Source: an archaeon UBA168 | Lineage (GTDB): Archaea > Thermoproteota > Thermoprotei_A > Marsarchaeales > UBA168 | NCBI GenBank assembly: GCA_002507085.1 | Contig: DAYW01000061.1 | Location: 8,001-23,649 of the forward strand | Reading direction: 5' to 3' | Length of the DNA stretch: 15,649 nt | In this document: positions 13,831-15,649 of the stretch, piece by piece | Layout: the number at the start of each line of letters is the position of its first letter | Position numbering within the stretch: position 1 is the first letter of the stretch | Made by a program: the position numbers and the translations under genes | The notes under the pieces: model-generated | The model's database searches: none | What the model saw: only the letters and a program-made list of their open reading frames with translations | Told to the model about the DNA's origin: nothing

Positions 13831-15291
13831 CTAAGCAGCTTGGGCGCGAGTTTCCTTTTCCTGTTCAAGAGACCTCCTGACCTCCTTCCCCCTGACGGCA
13901 GAGGCAACGGCCGCCACCAACGCCAGCGCTATCGAAAGCCTAAACGCACTATCCATACCTCCTACAAAGGACGATAAAACCGAGCTGCTAAGGTTCGTGC
14001 TGGTGCCCAAGAAGAGCGCAAAGACGGCGGACTGCGGCATCGAACCGGCGGCAACCGCAAGGGCCAGTGCTATGCTTATCACTTGACCGGTATTTCTAAG
14101 CGTGGTCATCATACCCGACCCCACGCCGTAGTACCCCCTTGGCGTTGACGACATAACCGCGCTCGCGTTTGGTGAGAAGAAGAGACCACTCCCGATTCCC
14201 ATTACGGCCAAGCCCAAGGCGACGAAAAGGTAAGATGAGCTTATCGTTAGCTCTGACAAAAGGAACAAAGCCATTCCCTGTACCAGTATACCTATTGTGG
14301 CAGGTAATCTGGCACCTATTCTGTCTGATAAAAGCCCTCCAAACGGCGCAAGAAGGCTCGAAAGCAAGGGCATGGGTATGAGGAGGATCGACGACTCAAT
14401 AACGCTGTAGCCCTTTACGGCCTCCAGGTAGAATATGACTAGAAACATTATGGCAAACATGGCAAGCGACTGAAGAAATGACGCAAAAGTCGATGCCAAA
14501 TAAACCCTGTTCGAGAACAGGCTGAATCTGAATATCGGAGAGCGCACCTTTCTCTCGGCTAAGAAGAACGCGGCAAGTGCGATGAACGAAGACAACAGGA
14601 ACACCAAGTTGAGCGCGTTCCATCCAACGCCAATGCTCATGGTTATGGCCACCAGCAGCAGCGCCACAAAAGCCGTGAAAAGCGCTGCCCCAGGCACGTC
14701 AAAGCTCTCTTTTCTCTTGATTTCCACAAATCCGCCTAGCCTTAGGCGCGCCCACAGCACTGCGAAGATGCCGATTGGAACGTTAACGTAAAATATGTAC
14801 CTCCATCCCAGGTACGTTATTATAAGGCCGCCAAGAACTGGTGCAACGACGCCTCCGACGCCCCACGCTATGGAGTTTATGCCAAAGGCCTTCCCCCTTT
14901 CGTTTTCTGGAAAGGCCTCTGATATGAGCGCCCAAGAGTTGCCTATCATCATGGCTCCACCCACGCCTTGAACGAACCTGAAGAGCACTATCTCCCAACC
15001 GTTTGTTGAAAGGCCTGAGAGAGCGGAGCCGAGAGCAAAGACGAGGAAACCGGCCTCGTAAACCCTTATCCTTCCAAAGGTATCTCCAACTCTTCCTATG
15101 GTCAGCACCAGAGCAGTGCTCATGAGGATGTAGCCCATTATGACCCAAGCCATTTCTATTAGGTTAGCGTGAAGCGCCTGCATTATGACCGGTATTCCAA
15201 GGATCACTATGGTCGAGTCAATAGCGGTCATCAGCGTGCCCAGGGTCGTGACCGAAACTACGGTCCAACGCCTCGAGTAATTTACCGACAT
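13831..15291 (-). CDS. MFS drug/solute exporter, DHA2 (14-TM) type
   Basis: Proton-coupled efflux permease of 486 residues with about 14 hydrophobic segments, as in the EmrB/QacA branch. Signature motifs: D1 LGTLMTAIDSTIVI (17-30, membrane aspartate D25), motif A GRVGDTFGRIR (66-76), motif B RFVQGVGGAMM (105-115, R105), antiporter motif C INSIAWGVGGVVAPVLGG (138-155), and a second motif A copy GGLLSDRIGARL in the C-terminal half. The C-terminal tail is charged and cytoplasmic. Substrate is unknown; drugs, dyes, organic acids or metabolites are all possible. The ATG at 15291 has a TATA box about 25 nt upstream lying inside an inverted repeat, suggesting repressor control. It ends 56 bp before psmA and is unrelated to that operon in function. 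Confidence 0.9.
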   Translation of the reverse strand: MSVNYSRRWTVVSVTTLGTLMTAIDSTIVILGIPVIMQALHANLIEMAWVIMGYILMSTALVLTIGRVGDTFGRIRVYEAGFLVFALGSALSGLSTNGWEIVLFRFVQGVGGAMMIGNSWALISEAFPENERGKAFGINSIAWGVGGVVAPVLGGLIITYLGWRYIFYVNVPIGIFAVLWARLRLGGFVEIKRKESFDVPGAALFTAFVALLLVAITMSIGVGWNALNLVFLLSSFIALAAFFLAERKVRSPIFRFSLFSNRVYLASTFASFLQSLAMFAIMFLVIFYLEAVKGYSVIESSILLIPMPLLSSLLAPFGGLLSDRIGARLPATIGILVQGMALFLLSELTISSSYLFVALGLAVMGIGSGLFFSPNASAVMSSTPRGYYGVGSGMMTTLRNTGQVISIALALAVAAGSMPQSAVFALFLGTSTNLSSSVLSSFVGGMDSAFRLSIALALVAAVASAVRGKEVRRSLEQEKETRAQAA

Positions 15292-15303
15292 AGCAAGAAA
15301 CCG

Positions 15304-15331
15304 AACTGCGGCGTTTTAGCCTTTCGCAGTT
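15304..15331. promoter_or_regulatory. Inverted repeat over the MFS promoter (putative operator)
   Basis: A perfect 7-bp inverted repeat, aactgcg (15304-15310) and cgcagtt (15325-15331), with a 14-bp spacer. The spacer contains the likely TATA box of the MFS gene (15312-15319, CTAAAACG on the minus strand, centred about 25 nt from the ATG). A dimeric repressor bound here would block TBP/TFB. Confidence 0.55.
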
Positions 15332-15343
15332 TATCTGTTAAAC
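15329..15343. repeat. Second inverted repeat upstream of the MFS promoter
   Basis: Perfect 5-bp arms, gttta (15329-15333) and taaac (15339-15343), around a 5-bp spacer. It shares three bases with the first dyad and covers the TAA stop of the adjacent right-edge ORF. It may be a second operator half, an activator site, or chance. Confidence 0.35.
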
Positions 15344-15649
15344 GAGGCAGCGCGTGACACGTCCTCGTTGAACCTCTTCGACGCTCACTACAGACCACGA
15401 TGATGCCCAGCTCGCGCTGTTCTGCGCGCGCAAGGAAAGTTGCGGCTGAATTATACCCCAGGACGCTCCCATGATCCCGTATGCCGACAGGCTAGGGAAG
15501 TAGTAAACGCCGGCAAGGTTTGGCAACTGTATCAACACCACAAACAGAAACTGGTTTGGATTGGCCTTGTTTGACAGGAGCGCGATCGCAACGTTGATGC
15601 TTTCTAGCTTGAGCAAAGCAGCCGCAAGCTCGCAGGCTTCAAGCTGATT
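15338..15649 (-). CDS. Unidentified partial ORF running off the right edge
   Basis: The frame is open from the right edge to TAA at 15338-15340, 103 codons, so it is probably the C-terminal part of a larger protein; the in-frame TTG at 15616 is not needed as a start. I do not recognise the family. It has a leucine/alanine-rich helical beginning (QLEACELAAALLKLES), a hydrophobic stretch (QFLFVVLIQLPNLAGVYYFP), and a serine/tryptophan-rich tail that does not look like a membrane anchor. Its isoleucine codons are mostly ATC, whereas ATA is frequent in neighbouring genes, so it may be foreign or a degraded reading frame. It lies 46 bp upstream of the MFS gene on the same strand. Confidence 0.4.
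   Translation of the reverse strand, partial: NQLEACELAAALLKLESINVAIALLSNKANPNQFLFVVLIQLPNLAGVYYFPSLSAYGIMGASWGIIQPQLSLRAQNSASWASSWSVVSVEEVQRGRVTRCLV

Overview
The window is archaeal chromosomal backbone. Its genes encode an archaeal two-subunit primase, PCNA, aIF2-alpha, Nop10, a proteasome alpha subunit, SBDS, the archaeal exosome (Rrp4, Rrp41, Rrp42), ribosomal protein L37Ae, the KEOPS subunit Pcc1 and prefoldin beta. The lineage within Archaea cannot be fixed from this sequence. Frequent TTG starts (7 of 21 genes) and promoters whose TATA boxes lie about 23-28 nt upstream of start codons (leaderless mRNAs) suit a TACK-type or Thermoplasmata-type thermophile or acidophile; that assignment is inference. 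I saw no rRNA, clear tRNA, CRISPR array, insertion sequence or other mobile element.

Layout from left to right: (1) a possible C-terminal fragment of a plus-strand gene at the left edge; (2) a minus-strand replication operon, pcn-priL-priS (2974 down to 208); (3) a 249-bp divergent intergenic region with two promoters and an unexplained segment able to form hairpins; (4) plus-strand aif2a-nop10; (5) an ECF transporter S component on the minus strand, divergent from (6) a plus-strand pair, inorganic pyrophosphatase and a short NfeD-like membrane protein; (7) the ECF energizing module ecfA1-ecfA2-ecfT on the minus strand (8212 down to 5821); (8) the minus-strand exosome/proteasome superoperon psmA-sbds-rrp4-rrp41-rrp42-rpl37ae-pcc1-pfdB-DHH phosphoesterase (13774 down to 8258), with gaps of 15 nt or less and several start/stop overlaps; (9) a 14-TM-type MFS (DHA2) exporter with its own promoter, which carries two inverted repeats that look like an operator; (10) an unidentified partial ORF running off the right edge.

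The genes form information-processing blocks: primer synthesis and sliding clamp; initiation and rRNA modification; RNA decay, ribosome maturation, protein turnover and folding. Membrane modules (a vitamin-type ECF transporter in two pieces, NfeD, an MFS exporter) sit between them. The points most worth checking are the apparent loss of the zinc-knuckle ligands in PriS, the dyads over the MFS promoter, the possible structured RNA between pcn and aif2a, the ECF transporter interrupted by ppa-nfeD, and the placement of an NrnA-like DHH enzyme at the end of the exosome operon. I see no convincing wholly new system here.
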